From: Pseudobdellovibrionaceae bacterium
Lineage (GTDB): Bacteria; Bdellovibrionota; Bdellovibrionia; Bdellovibrionales; UBA1609
Assembly (NCBI GenBank): GCA_020635055.1
Contig: JACKAN010000002.1
Location: forward strand, 62,001-126,000
Length of the DNA stretch: 64,000 bases
Direction of reading: 5' to 3'
A program made the translations under genes and the position numbers. Positions 18,305 to 28,038 of the stretch are shown one piece after another. Numbering within the stretch: position 1 is the stretch's first letter; each line of letters starts with the position of its first letter. The notes under the pieces are model-generated. The model made no database searches and was not told the DNA's origin. It was given only the letters and a program-made list of their open reading frames with translations.

Positions 18305-19273
18305 TTACTTGACGCTTATGAGAATCAAAAATTCTGAAGGGCTTTGTGCGTCAGGACTTACAAAGTTTTCACTGGTCATAATGCTTAGGGGAGTTGCTTG
18401 AAACTCTTGACTGACATTGTCGTTCAGCTTTAGGCGAGGCAGAATTCCAGATAAAATCAAAGTGGATTTTGATGAGAATTGATAGGTTCCTGAAAGTGAA
18501 CTGTTTACAAGCTCATTATTTTCACCAGCCTTAATATTTAAAAAAATCTCATACTCTATGCTTAAATTATTAGCACTAAGTGCGTTCAGGCTAACTTGAA
18601 AACTTAATCCCTGCTCATCACCTTTTTCTGTGGTTGAAATAAAATTAAATACTTGAGTTGGATTTTCGGAAAAACGCTGCTGGTGGCCGCCAGGAAGAAC
18701 CTTAAGTTCTTTGTCTAACTCTTTAAGTGCAATAAGTCCTGGGTTTTTATTATAAATGATGACTTGCATTTCATTGGTTTCTGCTAGAATTTTCCCCTGG
18801 TTGTAAAGTTTATCCAATTGTGATCGGGAAAACTCGACAAACTCAACATTCAAATATTCAGGGGCTTTCACCACTTCTGTACCTTTATTTTCTGATTTCT
18901 TATCTTGAGTTGGAAGAGAATTTTCAGAAGGAATTGTTTCCGAGGGTGAAGCCATTTCCTCATTATTATTTTGGGCGACTTGTACCTCTGGTTCCATTTT
19001 CTCTATTTTATCTGAGTTTAAGTTTTCATTTTCCTCAGACAACACCCAACTTTTAGCCGTTTTAGCAATTTTTGAATCGGGGAGGGTCGTTATGATTAAA
19101 CTTAAAATGACTAGAGAAGAAACAAAGAGACCAACATAAAGTGATGGGCTATTGAGAATTCGCACTATTACCGGTTTGGGCTTAGCATGAAAACTTTCCA
19201 CATCTATACCACAATTGGCACAGTACCGATCTTTAGGTTGAATAAAACCACATTTTGGACACTCAATAATCAT
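18305..19273 (-). CDS. Zinc-ribbon, single-TM protein of unknown function
   Basis: Residues 1-25 form a zinc ribbon (CPKCGFIQPKDRYCANCG). A single membrane helix follows (about 45-65: VGLFVSSLVILSLIITTLP), then a low-complexity acidic linker rich in Glu, Asn and Ser, and a likely beta-rich periplasmic domain (about 140-322). The topology suggests a cytoplasmic ribbon and an external domain. The start is ATG 19273; the longer frame uses a TTG with no support. It begins the tdk-hpt operon. No function is recognised. Confidence 0.7.
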   Translation of the reverse strand: MIIECPKCGFIQPKDRYCANCGIDVESFHAKPKPVIVRILNSPSLYVGLFVSSLVILSLIITTLPDSKIAKTAKSWVLSEENENLNSDKIEKMEPEVQVAQNNNEEMASPSETIPSENSLPTQDKKSENKGTEVVKAPEYLNVEFVEFSRSQLDKLYNQGKILAETNEMQVIIYNKNPGLIALKELDKELKVLPGGHQQRFSENPTQVFNFISTTEKGDEQGLSFQVSLNALSANNLSIEYEIFLNIKAGENNELVNSSLSGTYQFSSKSTLILSGILPRLKLNDNVSQEFQATPLSIMTSENFVSPDAQSPSEFLILISVK

Positions 19274-19326
19274 TCTTAACAAAGTGTATCATAGCCAATG
19301 ATGAGCCCCCAAACGAAGTTCCCGAC

Positions 19327-19354
19327 TTGACGCACCATAGTGGTTTGATAGAAT
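19327..19354 (+). promoter_or_regulatory. Sigma70-type promoter of the dcw cluster
   Basis: TTGACG (19327-19332), 16 bases, then TAGAAT (19349-19354). This is 5/6 match at both boxes with near-ideal spacing. The expected start of transcription, 6-7 bases past the -10, falls at about 19361, which is the GTG start codon of rsmH. The mRNA may therefore be leaderless. Confidence 0.75.
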
Positions 19355-19360
19355 TTAAGA

Positions 19361-20272
19361 GTGATACATCAGCCCGTTTTGCTTCAAGCAATTTTAGATT
19401 TTCTAAAAAAAAATGAAATTTCCCCACTGAACATTGTTGATGGGACCTTTGGTCGAGGAGGACATAGTCAAGCTCTACTGAAAGAGTACCCCAATTCTAG
19501 AGTGCTTGGTTTTGATCGCGATCCTGAGTCAGTGGAATATGGTTTGGAGCATTTTAATCAAGAAATTTCCACCCAAAGAATGCAGTTAATTAAAGCTAAC
19601 TTCATGGATATCAAAAATATTAGTAAAGCGGGTTTCGCTTTATTTCAGAATCAAGCTCCCGACTTTGTATTGCTGGATTTAGGAGTGAGTTCGCCTCAAT
19701 TGGACGTGAGTGATCGTGGTTTCAGTTTTTATCATACGGGACCATTGGACATGAGAATGGATCTTGAGCAAAATTTAACAGCCGCAATGATTGTTAATGA
19801 GTGGAGTGAAAAAGAATTGAGCGATTTATTTTACAATCTCGGTGAAATCAAATTTCCCAACAAAGTGGTGCGTGCAATTTGTCATCGCCGAAAGGATAGA
19901 CCCATCGAAACAACGACGGAACTTTCGGACATAATTGTGCATTCAGATGGGTGGCGAAAAAAGGGTAAGCATCCTGCAACTCAATATTTTCTGGCATTGC
20001 GCCTAAAAGTGAATAACGAACTCGAAAATATAGAAAACTCACTCAAAGGTCTGGTGGAAATACTTTCTCCTAATGGACTTTTAATGGTGATTACATTTCA
20101 CTCCGTCGAAGACAGAATTGTAAAACATCTTTTTAAATCTTTTAAAGATATGGGAAAAATCTTAACAAAGAAAGTGATTCAGGCCGAAAGACTAGAAATT
20201 AAAGATAATCCTCGTGCTAGGAGTGCTAAGTTGAGAATATTTCAGAGGGGGGAAGACCTTTGTGAAGAATAG
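19361..20272 (+). CDS. rsmH: 16S rRNA (cytosine-N4) methyltransferase RsmH (MraW)
   Basis: RsmH methylates C1402 of 16S rRNA using SAM. The opening HQPVLLQAI is the conserved N-terminus, so GTG 19361 is the right start. The SAM motif VDGTFGRGGHSQ follows at once, then LLDLGVSSPQLD, GFSF, GPLDMRMD and the C-terminal ITFHSVEDRIVKH. Length (303) is normal. It heads the dcw cluster, with no mraZ before it. A promoter lies directly upstream and leaves no room for a standard leader. It overlaps ftsL by 11 bp. Confidence 0.96.
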   Translation: MIHQPVLLQAILDFLKKNEISPLNIVDGTFGRGGHSQALLKEYPNSRVLGFDRDPESVEYGLEHFNQEISTQRMQLIKANFMDIKNISKAGFALFQNQAPDFVLLDLGVSSPQLDVSDRGFSFYHTGPLDMRMDLEQNLTAAMIVNEWSEKELSDLFYNLGEIKFPNKVVRAICHRRKDRPIETTTELSDIIVHSDGWRKKGKHPATQYFLALRLKVNNELENIENSLKGLVEILSPNGLLMVITFHSVEDRIVKHLFKSFKDMGKILTKKVIQAERLEIKDNPRARSAKLRIFQRGEDLCEE

Positions 20273-20558
20273 ATTAAATGAATTAAAACCCATCATTAGT
20301 GTTTTTTTTATTATCTGTACATTGTTTTTTTTAGTTTTTTCAAAAATGGAAGCGCGTCGAATGGGCTACTCGGTTTTAAAACAATCTCGAGAATTGCGTC
20401 GTCTTCAGGATAACTACCGTTTAAAAATAATTGAATATGCAAAACTGACTAGTCCTGAACATTTAAGAAGAATTGCCGTTTCAAAATTTACTTTATCAGA
20501 GGCAGAAGTTGGGCAAATCATTCATATGAGCGGGAAACAAATAGCGGTAAAACAATGA
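20262..20558 (+). CDS. ftsL: Cell division protein FtsL
   Basis: A short bitopic division protein that with FtsB and FtsQ activates FtsWI. At 98 residues it has a short cytoplasmic end, one membrane helix (about 10-28) and a periplasmic coiled coil with RRLQDNYRLKIIEYAKLTS and the ending LRRIAVSKFTLSEA. Sequence conservation in FtsL is always weak, so the call rests on size, topology and position between rsmH and ftsI. The GTG start at 20262 has a GGGGGGAAG Shine-Dalgarno inside rsmH. Its stop overlaps the ftsI ATG (ATGA). Confidence 0.88.
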   Translation: MKNRLNELKPIISVFFIICTLFFLVFSKMEARRMGYSVLKQSRELRRLQDNYRLKIIEYAKLTSPEHLRRIAVSKFTLSEAEVGQIIHMSGKQIAVKQ

Positions 20559-22489
20559 AGAGTCGCATTCTAATTTTGTTTTTTGCGTTTTTCTGTCTAT
20601 GGATGGGTTTAATTGCTAAAGGTATATACTTACAAGTTTTACCAAATCAAAGATTAGAAGAAAAACAAAAAAAACAATTTGAAAAAATTGTCACTCTTAA
20701 ACCAAGAAGAGGTGTGATCTCAGATCGAAATGGCAAGGAGTTAGCTGTGACAATAACTTCCTTTTCATTATTTGCAGATCCTTTTTTAGTTACAAATCCT
20801 AAGTGGGCAGCTCAAAAACTTTCCAGCCTTTTAAATATAAGATATCAAACTGTATATAAAAAACTTTTAAACAAAAAGCGAAGATTCGTCTGGATTAAAA
20901 GACAGTTAAATAAAGAATTAAAACAAAAAATTTTAGCATTAAAATTGGTGGGTTTTAACTTTATAGAAGAACCAAAAAGAGTTTATCCTTCTGAAAATGT
21001 ACTTTCACAGGTTCTGGGTTTTGTTGGCAATGAGGGGCAAGGTTTGGAAGGGCTTGAACATTTTTATGATGAAGTTTTAAGTGGTAAAACCAAACAACTT
21101 CAACTACGTAAAGACGCTCGAGGAAGACCGCTACTTATTAATGGTCAATTGTTTAGCGAGTTCCCAGATGGCTTACAAATTCAATTGAGTATTGATGCTA
21201 ACACGCAGTTTTACTTAGAACGTGAATTGCAGCATGCCATCGATAAACACGATGCGGATTCTGCTTTGGGAGTTATAGTGGATAGTGATTCTGGAGAAAT
21301 TGTAGCAATGGCTAACTCGCCGGTTTACAACTCCAATCACCCAACACACTACTCCTCTCAAATTAGAAAAAACAGAGTTATGTTGGATTCCTATGAGCCA
21401 GGAAGCACCTTAAAAACATTTATTGTTTCTGCGGCACTTAAAGAAAATATTATTAAACCGAACACTAAGTTTTTTTGTGAAAATGGAGAATACCAAATTG
21501 GAGATAGGGTGATAAGAGAGGCCGACACTCGCCATAATTTTGGTTGGCTAACTGTAAGTGAAATACTGGCCCAATCATCAAATATTGGTTCGGCAAAAAT
21601 AGCGCAAAAAGTGGGAGCTGAAAAATATAGAAAATTTTTAGAAGATTTTGGATTTGGAAAAAAAATTGACGTGCCCTATGGCAGTGAATCTAAGGGTATT
21701 TTACAAGAGTTACCCTGGAGCACACACTTATTAAGTAACATTGCCTTTGGTCATGGGATTAGTGTCACACCTTTGCAGTTAGTTATGGCTTATACAGCCA
21801 TTGCGAACGGTGGTTGGCTATTGAAACCTTTATTAGTAAAAAAGATTTATAACGAAATGGGTGGTGAAGAAATTGAATACACACCTGTGAAGGTGAGAAG
21901 AGTTCTAACAGAAAGTGATGCTTCCATGTTGAAACTGATGTTAATGTCTGCAACAGCTAAAGAAGCCACAGGCTTTAGCGCTAGAATTAAAGGCTTTCCT
22001 GTGGCAGGGAAAACTGGAACAGCACAGAAGGTGGATTTACTAAAAGGGGGATATCAAAAGGGTGCCTACCTAGCCAGCTTTGCGGGATTTGTGCCAGCCA
22101 ATGCGCCCAAATATGTAATATACATTGCTGTCGATAATCCACGCAAAGAGTACTATGGATCCCAGGTGGCAGCCCCTGTGTTTTCAAAAGTAGCTAGTTA
22201 TTTAGTCAGAAAAGAAGGTCTACAGCCCGTATTGATTAGTGATATAGATTTAATTAATGAATCTCTAGATACTCACAAGAGCAAGAAGAAGGTGGTATCA
22301 GAATGGTTGGGAGACAATACTCCAGACCTTAAGGGCTTAACTTTAAGAGAAGTTTTAAGAAAGCTAAATGGAAGAAAAATTGATCTTGATATTCGAGGGA
22401 GCGGTAGAGTGTCATCAACATGGCCAGAGGCGGGTGAAAAATTACCAGGCAATAATAAAATTCGCATTCAACTTAGCTTTGAAGAATAA
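20555..22489 (+). CDS. ftsI: Septal penicillin-binding protein FtsI (PBP3) with PASTA domain
   Basis: FtsI is the transpeptidase of the division septum. After one TM helix (about 5-25) come the PBP dimerisation domain and the transpeptidase domain with STLK at 284-287, SSN at 341-343 and KTG at 486-488. A C-terminal PASTA domain (from about residue 580, TPDLKGLTLREVLRKL) is present. That domain is usual in FtsI/SpoVD of Firmicutes and some deltaproteobacterial-type lineages, but absent in E. coli. Length is 644. It overlaps ftsL by 4 bp. Confidence 0.96.
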   Translation: MKSRILILFFAFFCLWMGLIAKGIYLQVLPNQRLEEKQKKQFEKIVTLKPRRGVISDRNGKELAVTITSFSLFADPFLVTNPKWAAQKLSSLLNIRYQTVYKKLLNKKRRFVWIKRQLNKELKQKILALKLVGFNFIEEPKRVYPSENVLSQVLGFVGNEGQGLEGLEHFYDEVLSGKTKQLQLRKDARGRPLLINGQLFSEFPDGLQIQLSIDANTQFYLERELQHAIDKHDADSALGVIVDSDSGEIVAMANSPVYNSNHPTHYSSQIRKNRVMLDSYEPGSTLKTFIVSAALKENIIKPNTKFFCENGEYQIGDRVIREADTRHNFGWLTVSEILAQSSNIGSAKIAQKVGAEKYRKFLEDFGFGKKIDVPYGSESKGILQELPWSTHLLSNIAFGHGISVTPLQLVMAYTAIANGGWLLKPLLVKKIYNEMGGEEIEYTPVKVRRVLTESDASMLKLMLMSATAKEATGFSARIKGFPVAGKTGTAQKVDLLKGGYQKGAYLASFAGFVPANAPKYVIYIAVDNPRKEYYGSQVAAPVFSKVASYLVRKEGLQPVLISDIDLINESLDTHKSKKKVVSEWLGDNTPDLKGLTLREVLRKLNGRKIDLDIRGSGRVSSTWPEAGEKLPGNNKIRIQLSFEE

Positions 22490-22506
22490 ATGGGAGTTTT
22501 AGTTCG

Positions 22507-24000
22507 GTGAAATTGGCACAATTACTTTCAATATATCCTCAATTAAAATGGGGAGAGCACTACAATCAGGAAGTCACTAGCGTAGTTGACGACTCTAGAA
22601 AAGTCATTCCAGGTAGTGTCTTTGTTGCAGTTAGGGGATTTAATGTTGACGGTCACAATTATTTATCCTCTGCTATTGCAAATGGTGCCATTGCCCTTAT
22701 TCTTGAAGATGACACACAGGTTCCAAAGCTTTTTATGGGTGCCGTTGTTAAAGTGGTCGATTCAAGAAAAGCACTCAATCAAATAGCCAGTAAGTATTTT
22801 GGTGAGCCGGCCAAGGAGCTCTTCTGTATTGGAATTACTGGAACAAATGGCAAGACGAGCACTTCTTATTTAATTGAAGAAATTTTTAAAGAATATGGAT
22901 GGTTATCTGGTGTAATGGGTACCATAGATCACCATGTAGGATCAAATTCATGGAAAACCAATTTAACAACACCAGGTGTTCTAGAGCTTCACAGAAGACT
23001 CAAAGAATTTGTTTCATTAAATGCGCGCGCAGCTATTTTTGAAGTTTCGAGTCATGCACTTTCACAACAAAGAGTGGACTCCATTCCTTTTCGTGTAGGA
23101 ATTTTCACAAATTTAACTAGAGATCACTTAGATTATCATAAAAATCTTGAAGAGTATTTTTTAGCAAAACAAACTTTGTTCAAAGAATTACCTTTAAGGC
23201 AATCCAACAGAAATTTTGTTGCCATAATTAATACGGATGATGATTATGGAAAACGATTAGAAATTGCAGATGGAATTAAACTTATTACTTTCGGGAAAAA
23301 ACAAGCAGATCTAAGCTTTAAGATTTTGAAAGAATCATTTGAAGGTGTCGAATTCCAACTCAACACTCCACGAGGTGAAGAAACCTTTTCCATTCCATTG
23401 CCTGGCGAGCACAATGTGTACAATTCCGTTGCCGCAATTGGTGCGGCTCTCGTTGCGGGAGCCTCCTTAGAAACCTGTAAAAAGGCTCTCAAAAAATTTA
23501 ATGGGGTGCCAGGGCGACTTCAGAAAGTGGCCAATGATAAAGGTGTTCATGTTTTTGTCGACTATGCACATACGGATCAAGCTTTGGAAACAGTTTTAAA
23601 AGCCTTAAGAAAAATCGGCGAAAGTCTTTCTGGAAATTATCAAATGATCACTGTTTTTGGATGTGGCGGGGATCGAGATTCTGGTAAAAGACCTTTGATG
23701 ATGAATGCAGCAAAACAGTACTCTGATGTTGTTTTCTTAACTTCAGATAATCCGCGAACGGAAGATCCAATGAAGATCATCAATGATGCTCTGAAAGTTG
23801 TATCTCCTCAAGAGTTAGACCATAATGTTTTTGTAGAGCCTGATCGAAGCTTAGCTATTGCCAGAGCCATACATTCTGCACAAAGTGGTGATGTTGTCTT
23901 GATAGCAGGAAAAGGTCATGAAGATTATCAGCTCATTGGACAAGACAAAATACACTTCAGTGATATTGAAGTCGTAAAGGAGATTTTTAAAAATGCCTAA
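22507..24000 (+). CDS. murE: UDP-MurNAc-L-Ala-D-Glu:meso-DAP ligase
   Basis: MurE adds the third amino acid of the stem peptide. The ATP loop GITGTNGKTSTS, the central domain with HALSQQRVD, and the DNPRTEDP block are visible. The DNPR motif marks the meso-diaminopimelate-adding type rather than the lysine type, so the wall is DAP-based. The GTG start at 22507 has a GGGAG site about 11 bases upstream. murF begins inside its last codons (8-bp overlap). Confidence 0.96.
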   Translation: MKLAQLLSIYPQLKWGEHYNQEVTSVVDDSRKVIPGSVFVAVRGFNVDGHNYLSSAIANGAIALILEDDTQVPKLFMGAVVKVVDSRKALNQIASKYFGEPAKELFCIGITGTNGKTSTSYLIEEIFKEYGWLSGVMGTIDHHVGSNSWKTNLTTPGVLELHRRLKEFVSLNARAAIFEVSSHALSQQRVDSIPFRVGIFTNLTRDHLDYHKNLEEYFLAKQTLFKELPLRQSNRNFVAIINTDDDYGKRLEIADGIKLITFGKKQADLSFKILKESFEGVEFQLNTPRGEETFSIPLPGEHNVYNSVAAIGAALVAGASLETCKKALKKFNGVPGRLQKVANDKGVHVFVDYAHTDQALETVLKALRKIGESLSGNYQMITVFGCGGDRDSGKRPLMMNAAKQYSDVVFLTSDNPRTEDPMKIINDALKVVSPQELDHNVFVEPDRSLAIARAIHSAQSGDVVLIAGKGHEDYQLIGQDKIHFSDIEVVKEIFKNA

Positions 24001-25399
24001 ATTTTCTTTGCAGTGGATTGCTAACTCGACTCAAGGACAAATTGAGAGTGATATTTTTACTCAAGGCATTGGAATTGGTACTGACACGCGAAATGATCTT
24101 AGTGATCAGGTATTTATCGCTTTAAGAGGAGCCAATTTTGATGCCCATAATTTTTTGGCGAAGGCTGTCGATAAAGGTGCAAAAATATTAATAATAGACA
24201 AAAAAAGTGCCATTGGGGAAGAGCTCAAAAAGAGGGTATCCATAGTTTTGGTTGAAGACACATTAAAAGCACTTCAAGATATGGCTACAGTTTGGCGCAC
24301 AGAGTGTAAATCTCAGTTTATGGCCATTACAGGGTCTAATGGGAAAACTACGACAAAAGAATTTGCCGCAAGTATTATAAGCACAAAGTTTAAAGTCTAT
24401 GCCAGTCATGGAAGTTTTAATAATCATTGGGGAGTCCCGCTGAGTCTACTGCAAGTAGAAAAAGATCACCAGGTCACTATTTTAGAAATGGGCATGAATC
24501 GGCGCGGAGAATTGACTCGACTTTGTGAAATATCTCAACCCACTGTAGTTTTAGTGACTATGGTGGGAAGTGCTCACATTGGTATGTTAGGTTCTCAAGA
24601 AGAAATTGTTAAAGCTAAAAAAGAAATTTATGAATCTTGTGAAGACTGCATTAAAATTTTTAACAAAGACAATGAATACACTATAGCCATGTATACAGAT
24701 TATTTAAATAAAGGTGGCGGTAGGCACTTCACTTTTTCCTCTTTTGATAAGAGTGCCTCTGTGAGCTTGCGAGTTGAGCAAATGGAGTTAGGTGCCATAT
24801 TATTATCTGGACATATCAATAATATAGAGGGTCAAACAAGAGTCCCTATTTTTGGACGTCATAATATTAATAATATCATGGCCGCTAGCTGTTTAGCTTT
24901 AGCAGCAGGGATGTCAGGGGAAGAAATCTGGAAAGCACTACCTTTATGTCGTGGTGCCTGGGGTAGAAACCAGCTTTATACATTACAAAATGGCGCACAG
25001 ATTTTATTTGATGCTTATAACGCTAGTTTTGATAGTACATCGGCACTGATTAAAAATTTGTATGAAATAGATTTCAAAGGAACGCGCCTAGCCGTCATTG
25101 GACAAATGTTAGAGTTAGGTGAAAAATCACCATCTTTGCACGAAAAATTGGGAGAGCTTATAGCACAGGCGGGCTTTGACACCATATGGTTTATCGGCCC
25201 AGATCGCGAAGCTTTTGGCCGGGGAATAGAGCGTGGAAAGTTTAGTAAAAATCTAATATTATCAGATACTTATGAAGAAAAGCTTGCATTGCAGGTCGGC
25301 TCTATGTTAAACCCTCAAGACGTTGCTATAATTAAGGGCTCGCGTGGAATGAAGCTAGAAAAAATATTAGATAGCTGGAGAGCCCATGATTTGTTATAA
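23993..25399 (+). CDS. murF: UDP-MurNAc-tripeptide:D-Ala-D-Ala ligase
   Basis: MurF adds D-Ala-D-Ala to complete the pentapeptide. The ATP loop AITGSNGKTTTKEF, the EMGMNRRGE block and FDAYNASFDS are all family motifs. Length is 468. It overlaps murE by 8 bp and precedes mraY by 37 bp. Confidence 0.96.
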   Translation: MPKFSLQWIANSTQGQIESDIFTQGIGIGTDTRNDLSDQVFIALRGANFDAHNFLAKAVDKGAKILIIDKKSAIGEELKKRVSIVLVEDTLKALQDMATVWRTECKSQFMAITGSNGKTTTKEFAASIISTKFKVYASHGSFNNHWGVPLSLLQVEKDHQVTILEMGMNRRGELTRLCEISQPTVVLVTMVGSAHIGMLGSQEEIVKAKKEIYESCEDCIKIFNKDNEYTIAMYTDYLNKGGGRHFTFSSFDKSASVSLRVEQMELGAILLSGHINNIEGQTRVPIFGRHNINNIMAASCLALAAGMSGEEIWKALPLCRGAWGRNQLYTLQNGAQILFDAYNASFDSTSALIKNLYEIDFKGTRLAVIGQMLELGEKSPSLHEKLGELIAQAGFDTIWFIGPDREAFGRGIERGKFSKNLILSDTYEEKLALQVGSMLNPQDVAIIKGSRGMKLEKILDSWRAHDLL

Positions 25400-25436
25400 G
25401 GAAATCCTTCGTTTTTAGGGTTTAAAAGGTGTTTGG

Positions 25437-26513
25437 GTGCTCTATCGCTGGTTAGTTGAATTATCGGAATCTTTTTCTGCATTGAATGTTTTCCGCTATA
25501 TTACATTTAGAACTTTTATTTCTTTCTTTACAGCATTTTTAATTTGTTGGTTATGGGGACCTCATTTTATCCGTCGGTTAGTACGTAAACAGCTCAATCA
25601 AAATGTGAGAAGTGATGGACCAGAAAGTCATTTCAAAAAACAAGGCACTCCCACTATGGGTGGAGGCTTGATTCTTGCTAGCTTATTAGCTCCCAGTTTG
25701 TTGTGGATGGATATTTATAATCCACTAGTGAGATCTGTTCTTTTGATCACTTTGGGTTTTTCTTTAATTGGTTATATAGATGATTCACTAAAAGTAGCTA
25801 AGAAAAATCACAAAGGACTTTCAGGGAAATTGCGCTTGTTATTGGAGTTTTTATGCTCTGGTTTGGTGATTGCACATTTAGTATATCACCATCAAATTTC
25901 AACAGAGGTTTTTGTTCCCTTTTTTAAACATTTTCAGTTTGAATTGGGTTGGTGGTACATAGCTTTTGCTTCATTCGTGATAGTGGGCTGTGCCAATGCT
26001 GTAAATTTGACAGATGGACTCGATGGATTAGCCATTGTTCCAGTAATAATTAGTGCTGGTACATTTATGTTGTTTGCCTATGTTGCTGGCCATGTTGAAA
26101 TTGCTCAGTACTTGTCCATTCCTTTTGTTTCTGGAGCTGGAGAGTTAGCACCTGTAGCGGCAAGTGTTGTTGCCGCGGGTTTGGGTTTTTTGTGGTTTAA
26201 CTCCTATCCAGCACAAGTATTTATGGGAGATATTGGAAGCCTGGGTCTGGGTGGTTTTTTAGGTGCTATGGCAGTAATGACAAAGAATGAATTATTACTC
26301 ACATTATTGGGTGGAGTTTTTGTAGTGGAAGCCCTTTCTGTAATTACTCAGGTGATATCTTTTAAGTTAACAGGAAAAAGAGTATTTAAAATGGCCCCAT
26401 TGCACCACCATTTTGAATTACAAGGTCTCCAAGAGAGTAAGATTATTGTTCGTTTTTGGATTATATCTATTTTATTAGCTGTATTAAGTTTAAGTACATT
26501 AAAGTTGAGGTGA
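25437..26513 (+). CDS. mraY: Phospho-MurNAc-pentapeptide transferase MraY
   Basis: This integral membrane enzyme transfers phospho-MurNAc-pentapeptide to undecaprenyl phosphate, giving lipid I. Ten membrane segments are expected over 358 residues. Signature stretches are GTPTMGGG, the DDSLK Asp pair, NAVNLTDGLDGLA with its catalytic Asp, and MAPLHHHFE near the end. The GTG 25437 start has AAAAGGTG before it. murD follows after 4 bp with its own SD inside the mraY end. Confidence 0.96.
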   Translation: MLYRWLVELSESFSALNVFRYITFRTFISFFTAFLICWLWGPHFIRRLVRKQLNQNVRSDGPESHFKKQGTPTMGGGLILASLLAPSLLWMDIYNPLVRSVLLITLGFSLIGYIDDSLKVAKKNHKGLSGKLRLLLEFLCSGLVIAHLVYHHQISTEVFVPFFKHFQFELGWWYIAFASFVIVGCANAVNLTDGLDGLAIVPVIISAGTFMLFAYVAGHVEIAQYLSIPFVSGAGELAPVAASVVAAGLGFLWFNSYPAQVFMGDIGSLGLGGFLGAMAVMTKNELLLTLLGGVFVVEALSVITQVISFKLTGKRVFKMAPLHHHFELQGLQESKIIVRFWIISILLAVLSLSTLKLR

Positions 26514-26517
26514 AGAA

Positions 26518-27906
26518 ATGCTTGATTATCAAGATATTGCAGGAAAAAAAGTTTTAGTTGTTGGTTTGGGCAGGACGGGTGTGGCACTGGCACATCTACT
26601 AAGCAGAAAAGGGGCTATAGTTACGGTTTCCGATCATAAATCCAAGGCTGAGCTAGCCAATAATTTGGATAAAATGGAAGATATTGAGATCAACTACGAT
26701 CTTGGCGGACATACGCCAAAAAGTTTTTTACAACAAGACTTAATTATTTTAAGTCCTGGAATTTCTCCAAACTTAAAAATATTTGATTATGCTCGAAGCC
26801 AGGGCGTGAAGGTAACGGGAGAGCTTGAATTTGCCGCCACCTTTATTAAGGAACCCATTATTGCCATAACAGGAACCAATGGCAAAACCACTGTAACAAA
26901 ATTAGCACAAATGATGTTGGAAGAATCTGGTGTAAAGACTTGGGTGGGTGGAAATTTTGGCCCACCTGTTTCCGAATATATTCTTGCAGAAAAACCGGCG
27001 GATATTGTTTTGTTAGAAGTTTCCAGCTTCCAGTTAGAGCATGTGGAAAAGTTCAACCCCAAAAATATTGTATTCACTAATTTGGCAGAAAATCATTTTG
27101 ATCGTTATCGTTCCATGGAAGAGTATGTGAATGCTAAACGACGCATATTTTTAAATACCAACCAAGCGACGACCAGTATTTTAAATGCTGATGATAATGC
27201 CGTTGTCGAATTGGCTAGAGATCCTGCTGTACAAAGAGGCCGCATTTTTTACTTTTCTCGCAAACCCTCTCTTGAGCCACAAATTATGAACATCGGTGGA
27301 GCGGTAGTGATTAAAGACCGCGTTCATGTTCGTACAGGACCAGAAATAGATTATTACTCACTTGAAAATATAAAAATGCGCGGAGCCCATGCCCAGGAAA
27401 ATATAATGGCGGCTATATTAGCCTCGCGCGAACATGGAGCTAAGCCAGAAGCAGTACAAAAGGTAATAGACACTTTTGGTGGTATGCCTCATCGTTTAGA
27501 GTATGTGCGCAAAGTGGGAGGCGTGGAGTTTTACAATGATTCCAAAGCCACAAATGTACATGCCGTAAAAAGGGCTTTAGCCGCTTTTGAGGAGAACGTA
27601 ATTTTAATAATGGGCGGTAAAGATACGAATTTAAATTACACCCCATTAAAAGATATTATTCGTCAAAAAGTTAAAAATTTAATTTTAGTGGGAGAAGCCA
27701 AGGAGCGTATCAATAGAGATATTGGCGACTTTTCGGAAACTTTTTTGATTGGTACTTTTGAAGAATCTGTTTTAATTGCCTTTCAAAAAAGTCGGATTGG
27801 TGACAAAATTTTACTTTCACCAGGGGCATCCAGTTTTGATATTTTTGATAGCTATATTGAGCGTGGCAATTACTTTAAAGAGATAGTAAATAAGTTTAAC
27901 CGATAA
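26518..27906 (+). CDS. murD: UDP-MurNAc-L-alanine:D-glutamate ligase
   Basis: MurD adds D-Glu to UDP-MurNAc-L-Ala in the cytoplasm. The N-terminal Rossmann domain (VLVVGLGRTGVA), the ATP loop AITGTNGKTTVTK, EVSSFQLE and YNDSKATNVHA are all present. Length (462) is typical. The SD GAGGTGAAG overlaps the mraY stop codon. Confidence 0.96.
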   Translation: MLDYQDIAGKKVLVVGLGRTGVALAHLLSRKGAIVTVSDHKSKAELANNLDKMEDIEINYDLGGHTPKSFLQQDLIILSPGISPNLKIFDYARSQGVKVTGELEFAATFIKEPIIAITGTNGKTTVTKLAQMMLEESGVKTWVGGNFGPPVSEYILAEKPADIVLLEVSSFQLEHVEKFNPKNIVFTNLAENHFDRYRSMEEYVNAKRRIFLNTNQATTSILNADDNAVVELARDPAVQRGRIFYFSRKPSLEPQIMNIGGAVVIKDRVHVRTGPEIDYYSLENIKMRGAHAQENIMAAILASREHGAKPEAVQKVIDTFGGMPHRLEYVRKVGGVEFYNDSKATNVHAVKRALAAFEENVILIMGGKDTNLNYTPLKDIIRQKVKNLILVGEAKERINRDIGDFSETFLIGTFEESVLIAFQKSRIGDKILLSPGASSFDIFDSYIERGNYFKEIVNKFNR

Positions 27907-27968
27907 TTTAAAAAATTATCCCCTAGCCCAAAGCCTCGATTCAGCTTACATTTATTAAAAGTTGTTTA

Positions 27969-27995
27969 TTACCCAATTCAAATAGAATTGGGTAA
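27969..27995. repeat. Inverted repeat in the murD-ftsW gap
   Basis: A perfect 11-bp hairpin (TTACCCAATTC, AAATA loop, GAATTGGGTAA) sits in the only sizeable gap (132 bp) of the first dcw half. No run of T follows, so it is not a classic intrinsic terminator. It could be an attenuator, an mRNA-processing site or an operator. Confidence 0.6.
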
Positions 27996-28038
27996 TTGAG
28001 TTTGCTAGGACTCCTGCCAAGGGGTAATATAAATAATA

